Shown: positions 37,622 through 46,643 of the stretch, one piece after another | Numbering within the stretch: position 1 is the stretch's first letter | How the letters are laid out: each line of letters begins with the position of its first letter | Source: JBBQYD01 sp942493075 | GTDB lineage: Bacteria > Verrucomicrobiota > Verrucomicrobiia > Limisphaerales > UBA8199 | Assembly (NCBI GenBank): GCA_942493075.1 | Contig: OW818681.1 | Location: 6,448,001 to 6,512,000 of the forward strand | Length of the DNA stretch: 64,000 bases | Direction of reading: 5' to 3' | The notes under the pieces: model-generated | The model's database searches: none | Told to the model about the DNA's origin: nothing | What the model saw: the letters and a program-made list of their open reading frames with translations, nothing else | Position numbers and translations under genes: made by a program

Positions 37622-37650
37622 ATTAAACACCATAACGGAACGTTTGTCAA
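37622..37650 (-). promoter_or_regulatory. Sigma-70-type promoter of the small unit
   Basis: On the minus strand: TTGACA (37650-37645), 17-base spacer, TTTAAT (37627-37622). This is the closest match to consensus in the window and precedes the 35-codon ORF. Confidence 0.75.
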
Positions 37651-37764
37651 AATATTAACGCACGTGGATTGTCTCATGCGCGTCAAACCTGTGATAGCGA
37701 GGAACATCTCAAATCACATTGTGCATCGAATCAGGAGCCGGGACTGACGCGTTTACATGGCATT

Positions 37765-39918
37765 TTAACTCCTCCTCACTCGGCACACCCAGCACAAAAG
37801 ACATCCGGCATCGGCCACGAGTACAAAAATTCCCACCGCAGTTATAGAAGGGCTCAACCCCAGGCGACCGCTGCCTGAGGGTTGTGGGTGAACGCGGGGA
37901 GGTGCAAGAATGCCCCGGGGACGGTACCACCAGTCCAAATCCGCCAGCCTGACCTGATAATTGATGCCCTGTCGGGTCAGCAGTTCCAGTGTGGATTGGT
38001 CGGCGGGGGCAATGAATTCGGGCGACCGTACGTCGGAAATCCACAGTTCTCTGGAGCCATCTCTGTATTCGAACACGTCGTAACGAGCATTCTTATGTTG
38101 AGCAACCATGTCTGGAATTTCACCGGAAGTCACATAGTGGACCTTCCAATTCGTCGTTAGTCCCAGCGCCAAGGCAACGGCAATCATGCCGCAGGCGGCC
38201 AAAGCTGCAAAGGCTTCGTCCACCCTGTGCTCGCGGTGCGCGGCGGGACGCCGCTTGGACTCCCCGGCGAGGACGCCTGACGCTGCACCGGAAAACCCGG
38301 CGTTGCCGTCAGGTCGATCCGTTTCCTCGGGTATCGCAACTGACCGGCGCTTGCGTTGTCGCAGTAATGTGGCAGCGCCGGATACAACCAGGAAAAGACA
38401 AAAGGCGGGTAAGAACAGGCTCATTGCCCAATTGCCGAGTAACCCGAGCACGAAGCTGACGGCAAACCTCAAATCCCGGATTGCCACTCTCGCTTCATAC
38501 TGGATACCCTTTTCCTCCAAAAGCGCCAGGGTGGTGCTCTCCGCAGGCGCTTCGAACCAGTACTTCGATCCATTCTCGCGCACCTCGCCATTGAGTCGGC
38601 GGAACCCATTTCGATGCTGGATGAGGCAGAAGTCAATGTTGCCGCCGCTGGAATCGGTGATCAGCTTCTGGACTTCGGTGGTGGACAGATACCGGCTCTG
38701 TGGAAGATCCGGACTTTGTGACAATGCGACAGAGCCCAGGAAAAAGCAGGCCAGGCAAAACAGCGCCCCGGTCACAGCCAGAGCGACCCAAGGGACAATC
38801 GATTTTCGTGCGCGGCTGAGGAGGGATGTTTGCTCTGGGGCTTGAGGGTGGTTTGGCTTTCGGCGCTGCCTTATCCAGACGCACAGGGACAATGGAGCGA
38901 TCCCAAATACCAAGCCAGGAACGAGGATTTCGAACCAAACGCGAGCAACGGGAATGTAGGTATCATGCGCAACGTGGAAGGCACGTATCCATGCCAGCAA
39001 GAGAAGAGGAGGCAGAAGCACAAGGATAAGCATGCCGCCGCCCATGATCTGCCAAAAGGTGGCGACAGCCCGGCGTGCCTGATCACCGTGCTGCCGATCC
39101 ACTCCCATCTTGTAGCCGATGTACCCACTCAACGGCAAGACGGGTGCCAGCCAGCAGGCAAAACTGAGCAGGCTCTTGAAGCTGGCCTGAAGGAAACCAG
39201 AAGCCGTCTTTGCGGCCACACTGCCACTCTGCGTCAGCCCTGATCCGGCGGCTGCCCCACTCGCGGTGGTGGCCATCAACGGCAGAGCCGCCACCACGGC
39301 GAGGGTTACGTTCTTTCCTGGAACGGTCTGTTTCAAAGCTCCCGCAACAAAACTGAGAAACTGCTCCTGCAACAATTTTCGCCCACGCGACAACCGCTGT
39401 TTCACCGCATCCTCGCTGAGCTCCAAATCCTCAGCAACCGCTTCGATGGATTGCTGCTCGCGATAGAACAAAACCAATGGTTCGCGATAGATTTCCGGGA
39501 GCCGCTGGAGCGCTCGCCAAAGAATGGCCTTCTCCTCATCGCTAATGGCCTGGTCTGGCGGGAGGGGTTCTGGCGATACCCATGCGTCCAGAGACTCCAG
39601 CGACTCAGCCGCGTGCTCTGGAACACGCTGCTGGTGCCGGAACTCTTTGCTGATGCGAAAACGGGCAATACTGCAAAGCCAGGACCGGAGCTTCGCGGGC
39701 TCACGCAGGTCTTTAAGTTGTTTCCAGGCGGAGACAAAAGTTTCCTGGGTCAAATCTTCGCTGCGACTGAGGTTCCCTGTGGCAGAATAGGCCAGCGATG
39801 CGATCAAGGTCTGATACCGCTCCACGATCCGGGCGAAAGCTTCCCGATCGCCGCCCAGACTCTGGGCCACCAAATCGGCATCACTCGATCCCACGACACG
39901 CATTGCTTCGGTTTTCAT
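37765..39918 (-). CDS. ECF sigma factor fused to multi-pass membrane region and two FtsH-extracellular-like domains
   Basis: 717 residues from ATG 39918, preceded by a purine-rich GGGGTG. Residues about 28-95 contain ECF sigma region 2 (DLTQETFVSAWKQL) and 130-185 region 4 (AVKQRLSRGRKLLQEQ). These precede predicted membrane segments near 250-268, 293-310, 326-347, 375-398, 487-518 and 572-588. Between membrane segments lie two similar domains at about 408-478 and 594-658 (SRYLSTTEVQKLITDSSGG and HYVTSGEIPDMVAQHK; each ends with L..KGI.Y or L...GINY), which resemble the FtsH extracellular domain. No anti-sigma gene is adjacent. The design suggests a membrane-tethered transcription factor, possibly released by proteolysis; this is inference. 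Confidence 0.82.
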   Translation of the reverse strand: MKTEAMRVVGSSDADLVAQSLGGDREAFARIVERYQTLIASLAYSATGNLSRSEDLTQETFVSAWKQLKDLREPAKLRSWLCSIARFRISKEFRHQQRVPEHAAESLESLDAWVSPEPLPPDQAISDEEKAILWRALQRLPEIYREPLVLFYREQQSIEAVAEDLELSEDAVKQRLSRGRKLLQEQFLSFVAGALKQTVPGKNVTLAVVAALPLMATTASGAAAGSGLTQSGSVAAKTASGFLQASFKSLLSFACWLAPVLPLSGYIGYKMGVDRQHGDQARRAVATFWQIMGGGMLILVLLPPLLLLAWIRAFHVAHDTYIPVARVWFEILVPGLVFGIAPLSLCVWIRQRRKPNHPQAPEQTSLLSRARKSIVPWVALAVTGALFCLACFFLGSVALSQSPDLPQSRYLSTTEVQKLITDSSGGNIDFCLIQHRNGFRRLNGEVRENGSKYWFEAPAESTTLALLEEKGIQYEARVAIRDLRFAVSFVLGLLGNWAMSLFLPAFCLFLVVSGAATLLRQRKRRSVAIPEETDRPDGNAGFSGAASGVLAGESKRRPAAHREHRVDEAFAALAACGMIAVALALGLTTNWKVHYVTSGEIPDMVAQHKNARYDVFEYRDGSRELWISDVRSPEFIAPADQSTLELLTRQGINYQVRLADLDWWYRPRGILAPPRVHPQPSGSGRLGLSPSITAVGIFVLVADAGCLLCWVCRVRRS

Positions 39919-40136
39919 AGTATCACCCCATAAGCACCCGGAAAGCCTCAAGAGGTGACAAATTCTTTTACGATGCCCTCGAAAAGAGCCGCGCGGATAG
40001 CCCACAGATGTGTCGTACGGCCACTGGGGGAAGGCAGAAGACCTCCCGCGAGCGATCCAACTCCTGTAGACTTCCCCCCAGGGCTGGCAACCCAACCCAA
40101 AAGTGCTACAATAACCCTTCTGAACGTTGTGACTTT

Positions 40137-41381
40137 ATGCTGGCAACTGCGGAATTAATCCTTGAAGCATCACAGTACGCCCGGTTGGAAGAGGCGGCGC
40201 GCCAGGACTATTCCCGCGTGCCACTGTATGCCGGCTATCCCCTGGCAGCCGAACAACCGCTGGCAAACTTTGATCAACTCCCCCTGATCACCAAGCAAGA
40301 TATCCGCCGTTCGTTTCCGGAAAACTTCCTGGGCACAGCCGCACGCCTGGATGAATTGCTCGCAGCGAACCGAGCCGAACTGGAACACACCTCAGGCACT
40401 TCCGAGGAGCGCACTCCGCTGTTGCTGCCCAAAGGCTGGTGGGCCGAGCAGGAGGCTCGTGCGCTCAACCTGAATAGCCACATCGCTTCAGCACTCGGCC
40501 AGGAGCCGCAAGCTCGCAGGGTCAGCATCACCTCACCTGCATGCAATGGCGATATTTCATTCACCGGAACGCCTTCCTGCGAAGATCGGGTTGTTGGCAA
40601 TGCACTTTTCATCGCTCTATCCAAGCAACCGTTTCTCTGGGGACCTCGCGACCTCTATCGCATGGCTGCGGAGGCCTTGGAATGGAATCCCGTATTTCTC
40701 GATGCTGACCCTGTCTATGCCGTGGTGTTCGCGCGGTATTGCGAGCGCGAAGGCATCCGTTTTCCCCGGTTGAAGTTTGTTCTGTGCAGCTACGAATTTC
40801 TCAGCCAGACCCACCGACGTTTATTGGAACGCGTCTTCCGCGTGCCGGTATACACGTTATACGGCTCGACCGAGACTGGTCATCTCCTAATGGAAACCCC
40901 GGACAACCAGCTCCGCGCATCCCAGGAAACCGCTGTGCTCGAAATCCTCAACGCTGATGACCGCGGGATCGGCGAATTGGTGGTCAGCACTCTGAGCAAT
41001 CCGTTGATGCCGCTCCTGCGCTATCGCATTGGAGATCTTGTGTCAGCCCAGCGCCAAGCCTACGGCACACGGTTCATTCTGCATGGACGCGCTGCTGATG
41101 CGTTCTACCTGGCAACTGGCCGTCGTGTGACGGTGAAGGATGTGGATGATTCCCTCGTTGAGATCCCGGGACTCCTCCACTATCAACTCCGGCAAAGGGG
41201 ACAAACCTTCCAGTTCCGTTACGTTCCTGATGGTGAGGCCACACCTGCCACCGAATCGCGCCTTGGCACCCTGCTCGGCCCTCTCCTGGACGGCGCCGAA
41301 CTCCAGGTGCAAGCCGTTGATTTGTTAATGCCGGAGGGTTCGGGCAAGTTCCGCCTGTGTCTGCCTGAAGCGGGGAACTAG
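40137..41381 (+). CDS. PaaK-like adenylate-forming enzyme (phenylacetate-CoA ligase family)
   Basis: 414 residues from ATG 40137, chosen because upstream codons lack family features. Motifs of the adenylate-forming superfamily: TSGTSEERTPLLLP (A3), YGSTETGHLLME (A5), LLRYRIGDLV (A7) and HGRAADAF. These place it near phenylacetate-CoA ligases and related PaaK-like enzymes that activate carboxylates with ATP. It is about 20 residues shorter than PaaK and lacks an obvious C-terminal catalytic lysine motif, so the substrate and even CoA transfer are uncertain. Not clearly part of an operon with either neighbour. Confidence 0.8.
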   Translation: MLATAELILEASQYARLEEAARQDYSRVPLYAGYPLAAEQPLANFDQLPLITKQDIRRSFPENFLGTAARLDELLAANRAELEHTSGTSEERTPLLLPKGWWAEQEARALNLNSHIASALGQEPQARRVSITSPACNGDISFTGTPSCEDRVVGNALFIALSKQPFLWGPRDLYRMAAEALEWNPVFLDADPVYAVVFARYCEREGIRFPRLKFVLCSYEFLSQTHRRLLERVFRVPVYTLYGSTETGHLLMETPDNQLRASQETAVLEILNADDRGIGELVVSTLSNPLMPLLRYRIGDLVSAQRQAYGTRFILHGRAADAFYLATGRRVTVKDVDDSLVEIPGLLHYQLRQRGQTFQFRYVPDGEATPATESRLGTLLGPLLDGAELQVQAVDLLMPEGSGKFRLCLPEAGN

Positions 41382-41390
41382 AACTGGAGT

Positions 41391-42155
41391 TTACTCAAAG
41401 GACATACTGTTGCCGCCGGTCTTGGTGGCGAGCCATTTGTTATAATTCTCTTCACTTTCAACCACGATGACACCTTGAGCCATGGCGGCGTGCCCGTTTC
41501 CGCAGAGTTGCGCGCAATAGACCCGGAAGCGGCCTTCTTTTGTCGGCTTGAACCAAGCCGGAATACGCATGCCCGGGACAGCATCCTGGGTGACGCGCAT
41601 CGAGAGCACTTTGAACGAGTGGATAACGTCCCGGGAAGAAATGTGAGCGATAACCGGCTTATTCACCGGCACATGCATTTCGTTCAGCACCACAATGTCG
41701 TCTTTGCCAGCGGGATCATTCGGGTCTACGCCGAAGGTGTTGTCTGCTTTTACAAGGCGCAAATCCTGTTTGCCGAAAACGCCATCCAAACCCGGGTAGC
41801 GTGCGTTCCAGGCGAACTGCTGCCCCATGACATGGAATACGGTGGCTTCACTTTCCTTGGGAAACTTATCGACAGCTTTCGCCCAAATGGGGATGGCTAC
41901 AAACAGCAGCAACGCGGCTTCAATACCTGCGACGGTAAATTCCAAATAGCTCGAAGCGTGGTTGCGAACGCCCAGGTAGTCGCCCTTCGGATTACGCCGG
42001 CGCTGAAAACGCCAGAGCACGAAAAGGAAGTAAATGAACCAGCCCACGAAAAGGACGATCATCAGCCAATGAATGTAGATGACCAGCTTATTGACCTCGA
42101 CGGCCTGCTCTGATGCGATGTCCGGCAGACCAAATAACTTGTGAAATAGCTCCAT
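41391..42155 (-). CDS. coxB: Cytochrome c oxidase subunit II
   Basis: Carries the CuA electron-entry site of the terminal oxidase. 254 residues from ATG 42155. Two N-terminal membrane helices (VIYIHWLMIVLFVGWFIYF and IEAALLLFVAIPIWAK), then a periplasmic cupredoxin domain with the CuA motif CAQLCGNGHAAM (Cys214, Cys218, His222, Met225) and VIHSFKVL upstream. It lacks a C-terminal heme c domain, so it is aa3-type. It is the last gene of the cluster, 16 bp after the 96-aa gene; in many genomes coxB comes first. Confidence 0.95.
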   Translation of the reverse strand: MELFHKLFGLPDIASEQAVEVNKLVIYIHWLMIVLFVGWFIYFLFVLWRFQRRRNPKGDYLGVRNHASSYLEFTVAGIEAALLLFVAIPIWAKAVDKFPKESEATVFHVMGQQFAWNARYPGLDGVFGKQDLRLVKADNTFGVDPNDPAGKDDIVVLNEMHVPVNKPVIAHISSRDVIHSFKVLSMRVTQDAVPGMRIPAWFKPTKEGRFRVYCAQLCGNGHAAMAQGVIVVESEENYNKWLATKTGGNSMSFE

Positions 42156-42171
42156 AGGTTGTGCGATCTTG

Positions 42172-42462
42172 CTAAGCGTGGCCGTGGGTTTGGGGCGCAA
42201 CGGCTTCCGGTCCGCCGGGCTCGCCAAAAGCCAGCGGGCTGCCGGATTTGCGAATGAGCAGGAAGAAGCCTGTGGCTATTGCCGCCAACACTCCCAGAAT
42301 TACGACAAGCAGACTCACGATTCCCCAGTTCATCCCGCTCGCCATGGGGGAGTCTGTTTGCTGCCCAAAACACGCTGTACACGCCATGGCACCCGGTGCC
42401 ACCGCGAGCATTGCCACCATGATGAGCAAAGAGCCAAACCGATAAGTGCGTGGTGTGGTCAT
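42172..42462 (-). CDS. Small membrane protein of the oxidase cluster
   Basis: 96 residues with a signal or membrane segment (LLIMVAMLAVAPGAM), a CTAC Cys pair, and a second membrane segment (IVSLLVVILGVLAAI). It overlaps the preceding gene's stop by ATGA. No family recognised; its location among cox genes suggests a role in oxidase assembly, copper handling or stability. Confidence 0.65.
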   Translation of the reverse strand: MTTPRTYRFGSLLIMVAMLAVAPGAMACTACFGQQTDSPMASGMNWGIVSLLVVILGVLAAIATGFFLLIRKSGSPLAFGEPGGPEAVAPQTHGHA

Positions 42463-42665
42463 AGGTAGCTAACGTGTTTCAGTTTCTTGAGGAACTTGAT
42501 CCCGTACACGATCACCGCCACACCCGAAAGTGCTGAGCCTATCCCCCACCCAAGGTCACTCCCCAACCCAGACGCGGCGAAGTTCTTCAACGACCACGCA
42601 GCAAACCCGAATGCCAGTGCGCTCAGGGCCGTTACGAACACCAAATGAACTGCTTTCAACGACAT
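42459..42665 (-). CDS. Very small membrane protein of the oxidase cluster
   Basis: 68 residues from ATG 42665, with AGGTGG just upstream (a GTG two codons earlier is an alternative). Two predicted membrane helices (LVFVTALSALAFGFAAWSL and LGWGIGSALSGVAVIVYGI). It is translationally coupled to the 96-aa gene. It has no recognised family. Confidence 0.65.
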   Translation of the reverse strand: MSLKAVHLVFVTALSALAFGFAAWSLKNFAASGLGSDLGWGIGSALSGVAVIVYGIKFLKKLKHVSYL

Positions 42666-42688
42666 AACCACCTCACAGTTTTACTTAA

Positions 42689-43015
42689 TCATTTGAGCGG
42701 AGGAGACATGATTGCCGGAATGTCGAAGGATGCCCACACAGAGAGCCCCATCAGCATCACAAAGAAAAACGCGGTAAAGATCAGCACGCCATAGATCATT
42801 CGCTTCTCCGAGACCAGGTGCATCAGGTAGGCGGCAACCATGAAGGCGTTGAAGACCGCCCCCGCCAGGATGATGCCCGTTGCCAGGTAACGATTCGACA
42901 GTTGCGCGTAGGAGGTGCCCACCATGATCAGGGTCCCGCAAACGACTGCCAGGAACACCGCCCCGCATCGCCGCGCGTACCTCCCGAAAGCTTCCGGTTG
43001 CTGTGTCTCGCTCAT
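42689..43015 (-). CDS. Cytochrome c oxidase subunit IV
   Basis: 108 residues with three membrane helices (AVFLAVVCGTLIMVG, ILAGAVFNAFMVAAYLMHL and GVLIFTAFFFVMLMGLSVWA). The helix pattern and the conserved AAYLMHL-KR-type region match the small prokaryotic subunit IV, which stabilises the oxidase core. It lies 3 bp downstream of coxC. Confidence 0.8.
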   Translation of the reverse strand: MSETQQPEAFGRYARRCGAVFLAVVCGTLIMVGTSYAQLSNRYLATGIILAGAVFNAFMVAAYLMHLVSEKRMIYGVLIFTAFFFVMLMGLSVWASFDIPAIMSPPLK

Positions 43016-43018
43016 AGC

Positions 43019-43792
43019 TCAAATCAAATATAAGGTTGGGAAGAGGAAAATCCACACGAGGTCCACGAAATGCCAAAACAACCCGCTCACCTCCACGCGG
43101 TTTGTGAACCGCTCAGGATCAGTCCGCCACATGGCACTGCCCGGTCCCCACAGGTAAATCATGACCACGAGCCCGCCGATAATGTGCAGAGCGTGCAGAC
43201 CGGTCATGGTGAAATAAACCGCCAAAAAGGTGTTCAAGGCCGGACCGTAATTCCGCATGCGAACGATGTCGTCCTTCGCGATTGTGATCTCCTGATGTGC
43301 GGCACCGTGCTTCCGGCCATCCATCAGTTCTGCTCGATCCTGAACCACTTTGCCGTGCAGCACCACCGCACCGGAAGCTTCGCGCCGCACCAGGTGCCCA
43401 TCGGCGATTTGGCCATTCTTGAGGACCACCTCGTAATGAGTAAGCTTGTCGCGATACTCATAGCTTTTAATGCCCAGGAAGATGATCGCCAACAGAATGG
43501 TTAGACCCTGGAACAGCTTAAACTTATCGAACATGCGCGACTTGCAGGCATACCAAGCCAAAAGCGTGGTGATGGCCGATAGCGCCAGGATGATCGTGTT
43601 AATGGTGCCCAGGGGAATATTGAGCCAACCGGTGGGCCATGTGCCCGGCATCGCGCCAACCCGGAGCAGAATGTAAGAAGAAAACAGACCGCCAAAGAGC
43701 ATCACCTCCGATGCCAGAAACAGCCACATGCCAACCTTGGCATTGTAAACACCCGTATCCGGACGTGGTTTAACTGTGTATGCGATTTCCAT
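43019..43792 (-). CDS. coxC: Cytochrome c oxidase subunit III
   Basis: 257 residues, seven-helix-type membrane subunit of the oxidase. Motifs MWLFLASEVMLFGGLFSSYI and LNTFLAVYFTMTGLHALHI (the conserved TGLHALH) are diagnostic. The C-terminal half has GLFWHFVDLVWIFLFPTLYL, also typical. Between helices near residues 115-180 there is a charged insertion of roughly 60 residues (e.g. VLKNGQIADGHLVRREASG, KHGAAHQEITIAKDDIVRM) that is absent from standard subunit III. It lies 5 bp downstream of coxA. Confidence 0.92.
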   Translation of the reverse strand: MEIAYTVKPRPDTGVYNAKVGMWLFLASEVMLFGGLFSSYILLRVGAMPGTWPTGWLNIPLGTINTIILALSAITTLLAWYACKSRMFDKFKLFQGLTILLAIIFLGIKSYEYRDKLTHYEVVLKNGQIADGHLVRREASGAVVLHGKVVQDRAELMDGRKHGAAHQEITIAKDDIVRMRNYGPALNTFLAVYFTMTGLHALHIIGGLVVMIYLWGPGSAMWRTDPERFTNRVEVSGLFWHFVDLVWIFLFPTLYLI

Positions 43793-43797
43793 GCTGA

Positions 43798-45615
43798 TCA
43801 GGCTTTGTTTAGAGGTTCGTTCTGAGGAATAAAGTCCTTGCTCGCACCCGGCACGCTGTATTCATAGGGCATCCGGTAAACCGAAGGCGGCGTCAGGAAA
43901 TTCCCGTGCGGCGGCGGAGTCGGCGTCTGCCATTCCAGAGTCGTGCATTCCCACGGATTATCACTCGTGACTTTCTCTCCATTGCGAATGCTCCAAAAGA
44001 GATTGATGATGAAAGGCACCTGGACAATCGCCAACCCGACAGCTCCCCAAAGAATAAAGTTATTCAAACCAATCACCATCTGGCTTAACGCGCCGGAAAC
44101 CCCCTCCATCCTCATGGTGGAATACTGCACGCCGCCATCGGACATGCGCCGGAGCATGCCTGCCAGACCCTGAATAAACATGGGCATGAACACGAGGTTC
44201 ATAAAAAGAAGCGATCCCCAAAAATGGATCTTGCCCCAATACTCGCTCATGCGGCGTCCGGTTAATTTGGGGAACCAGAAATAAATCCCCGCAAACAGGG
44301 CGAAAATTGTGCCCGGTGCCACCACGTAATGGAAATGGCCGATGACATAATAAGTGTCGTGCAGATGAATATCGCTTGCGCTAAACCCGAGCGGCAAGCC
44401 GGTGAGACCGCCAATGCCGAACATCGGCAGGAAGGCCAGCGCAAAGAGCATCGGGGTGTTGAACCGGATGGACGCGCCCCACAGCGAAATCAACAGGCAG
44501 GTCAGAATGATTACCGACGGGATGGAGATGATCATCGTCGTGGTCTGGAAGAACGTGGCGATTTTGGTTCCCATCCCGGTGAGATACATGTGGTGAGCCC
44601 AAACGAGGAACGAGATGAACCCAATCGCCAGCGCGCTGTAAACCATCGAGCGGTAGCCCCAGATAGGCTTCCGCGTGTTGTTCGCAATAATCTCGGTGAT
44701 GATTCCCAAAGCGGGCAGGATCAGCACGTAAACTTCAGGATGTGCGAGGAACCAGAACAGATGCTGCCAGAGCAGGGGGCTGCCTCCACCGCTGATGTTC
44801 GCCAGGTTGCCACCTACCGCCAATCCTGTGGGCAGGAAGAAACTCGTCCCAGCCACCTTATCCATCAACTGCATGATGCCCGCGGCTTCGAGCGGCGGAA
44901 ACGCCAGCAGCAACAGGAACGACGCCGTGAACTGGGCCCACACATGAAACGGCAGGCGCAGCCAGGTAAGGCCGGGGGCGCGCAACTGGATGATGGTGGC
45001 GATGATGTTTATCGAGCCCAACAGCGAAGATGTAATCAGAAACACCATGCCAATGAGCCAGAACGTCTGGCCATCTGTCGGGACCGAGGTCGATAATGGT
45101 GGATAAGAGGTCCAGCCCGATTGCGCGGCGCCGCCCGGAATGAAGAAGCTGACGAACATGATCACACCGCCCAGAAAATAAATCTGGTAGCTCATCATGT
45201 TTAACTTGGGGAATGCCATGTCGTTGGCGCCGATCTGCAACGGGACTAAATAATTGCCGTAGGCACCGACCGCCAGCGGAACGATCGCGAGGAACACCAT
45301 GATGGTTCCGTGCATTGCCCCGAAGGAATTGTAGAGATCGGGCGACATGATCCCTTTAGCCGCCACATCGCCGAGCAGCGCTGCCAGGAAGGGTCCGACG
45401 ACAGGTATAGGTTGACCCGGATGCGCGATCTGCCAGCGCATCATGAGCATCAGGAAAAAGCCGAACAGGAGAAATCCAAGGGCGGTTAACGCGTATTGCA
45501 CACCGATCACCTTGTGATCGATCGAGAAGACGTATTTGCGCCAGAATCCCAAATCATCGTCGTGCGCTGCGTGATGAGTCAGCGCATGCGGAACGGCTTG
45601 TGTTGTCGCCTGCAT
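43798..45615 (-). CDS. coxA: Cytochrome c oxidase subunit I
   Basis: 605 residues. The catalytic subunit holding heme a and the heme a3-CuB site. Conserved motifs: AMHGTIMVFLAIVPL, WQHLFWFLAHPEVYVLILPA (CuB-ligand region; the HPEVY motif supplies the His-Tyr cross-link), VWAHHMYLTGMG (CuB ligands) and YYVIGHFHYVVAPGT (heme ligands). It has the usual aa3-type helix arrangement. Its gene is at the centre of the cluster, after the heme-synthesis genes. Confidence 0.97.
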   Translation of the reverse strand: MQATTQAVPHALTHHAAHDDDLGFWRKYVFSIDHKVIGVQYALTALGFLLFGFFLMLMMRWQIAHPGQPIPVVGPFLAALLGDVAAKGIMSPDLYNSFGAMHGTIMVFLAIVPLAVGAYGNYLVPLQIGANDMAFPKLNMMSYQIYFLGGVIMFVSFFIPGGAAQSGWTSYPPLSTSVPTDGQTFWLIGMVFLITSSLLGSINIIATIIQLRAPGLTWLRLPFHVWAQFTASFLLLLAFPPLEAAGIMQLMDKVAGTSFFLPTGLAVGGNLANISGGGSPLLWQHLFWFLAHPEVYVLILPALGIITEIIANNTRKPIWGYRSMVYSALAIGFISFLVWAHHMYLTGMGTKIATFFQTTTMIISIPSVIILTCLLISLWGASIRFNTPMLFALAFLPMFGIGGLTGLPLGFSASDIHLHDTYYVIGHFHYVVAPGTIFALFAGIYFWFPKLTGRRMSEYWGKIHFWGSLLFMNLVFMPMFIQGLAGMLRRMSDGGVQYSTMRMEGVSGALSQMVIGLNNFILWGAVGLAIVQVPFIINLFWSIRNGEKVTSDNPWECTTLEWQTPTPPPHGNFLTPPSVYRMPYEYSVPGASKDFIPQNEPLNKA

Positions 45616-45740
45616 GTTAAAATAGGAATAGATCGCGGGGACTATAGCTTAGCTTATTTTGTCCTGGCAATAGCAATATCAGTTAAGGAAACCGCTTATC
45701 CTCGGATTGTCAATTGCGGCTTTGCCCTCCCCGGACCTTG

Positions 45741-46643
45741 TTACTTGATCTTATCCAACACCAGCGCGCCCAATAACAGCGGCAGATACACGATGGACGC
45801 GAAGAATAAGTGGCGCGCCCGATCCATGCTTAAGTGCCGTGCAAACTGCAATGCGCACCAGAGAAACCCGGCGCTGATCACCAGCGCCCCTGCAAAATAC
45901 CAGGAACCGGCGAGGCCCAGAAAGAACGGGCAAACACTCGCAGCGGCTAAAGCAATCGAATGGCCGACGGCCTGGCGTCCTGTCCGGCGCCCATCAGGGT
46001 CAATGGAGGGCAGCATCTTGAAACCGGCTTTTGCGTATTCGCCGCGATACAGCCAGGCAATCGCGAAGAAATGCGGGATCTGCCAAAACGCAAGAACCGC
46101 GAACAAAGACAACCCGGCCCAGGAGATATCGCCGCGAGCAGCGGTCCAGCCCATCAAGGGAGGCAACGCGCCTGGAATGGCACCAACCAATGTATTAGTC
46201 CAGGTAACTCGTTTCAGCGGGGTATAAATGAAAACGTAGCTGACAAAGGATATCGCACCGAGAACCGCGGTGATCAGGTTGGTGAAAGCAGCCAGTTGCA
46301 AAAGCCCCAGGCTGGCGATCACTGCGCCCACGCCAAGTACAGTGCGGGGTTGAAGGCGGCCGGAAGGCAAGGGCCGATCCTGCGTTCGCCGCATGCGCGC
46401 ATCATAATCGCGCTCGAAAAGCTGGTTGAATGCGGCTGCCCCACTTGCCAGCAATGCCGTGCCGATCAACGTATGAAACATCAGCACGTAATCGAGCACT
46501 CCACGGAAACCGACATAGAAACCGACGAGCGTCGTGAGCAATACCAGGAGAGTCAGACGTGCTTTAAAGAGATCCGCGTAAACAGCGATCCAACCCTTTT
46601 CGGCCGGTGCTGCTTCGATATACGTTTCGACGGTAGCTTTCAT
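45741..46643 (-). CDS. ctaB: Protoheme IX farnesyltransferase (heme O synthase)
   Basis: Makes heme O from heme B. 300 residues, multi-helix UbiA-type membrane protein with the signature NQLFERDYDARMRRTQDRPL (Asp-rich prenyl-diphosphate binding motif with following RTQDRPLP). Other membrane segments follow. It is directly adjacent to ctaA (start immediately after the ctaA stop), so the two make heme A for the oxidase encoded next. Confidence 0.95.
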   Translation of the reverse strand: MKATVETYIEAAPAEKGWIAVYADLFKARLTLLVLLTTLVGFYVGFRGVLDYVLMFHTLIGTALLASGAAAFNQLFERDYDARMRRTQDRPLPSGRLQPRTVLGVGAVIASLGLLQLAAFTNLITAVLGAISFVSYVFIYTPLKRVTWTNTLVGAIPGALPPLMGWTAARGDISWAGLSLFAVLAFWQIPHFFAIAWLYRGEYAKAGFKMLPSIDPDGRRTGRQAVGHSIALAAASVCPFFLGLAGSWYFAGALVISAGFLWCALQFARHLSMDRARHLFFASIVYLPLLLGALVLDKIK

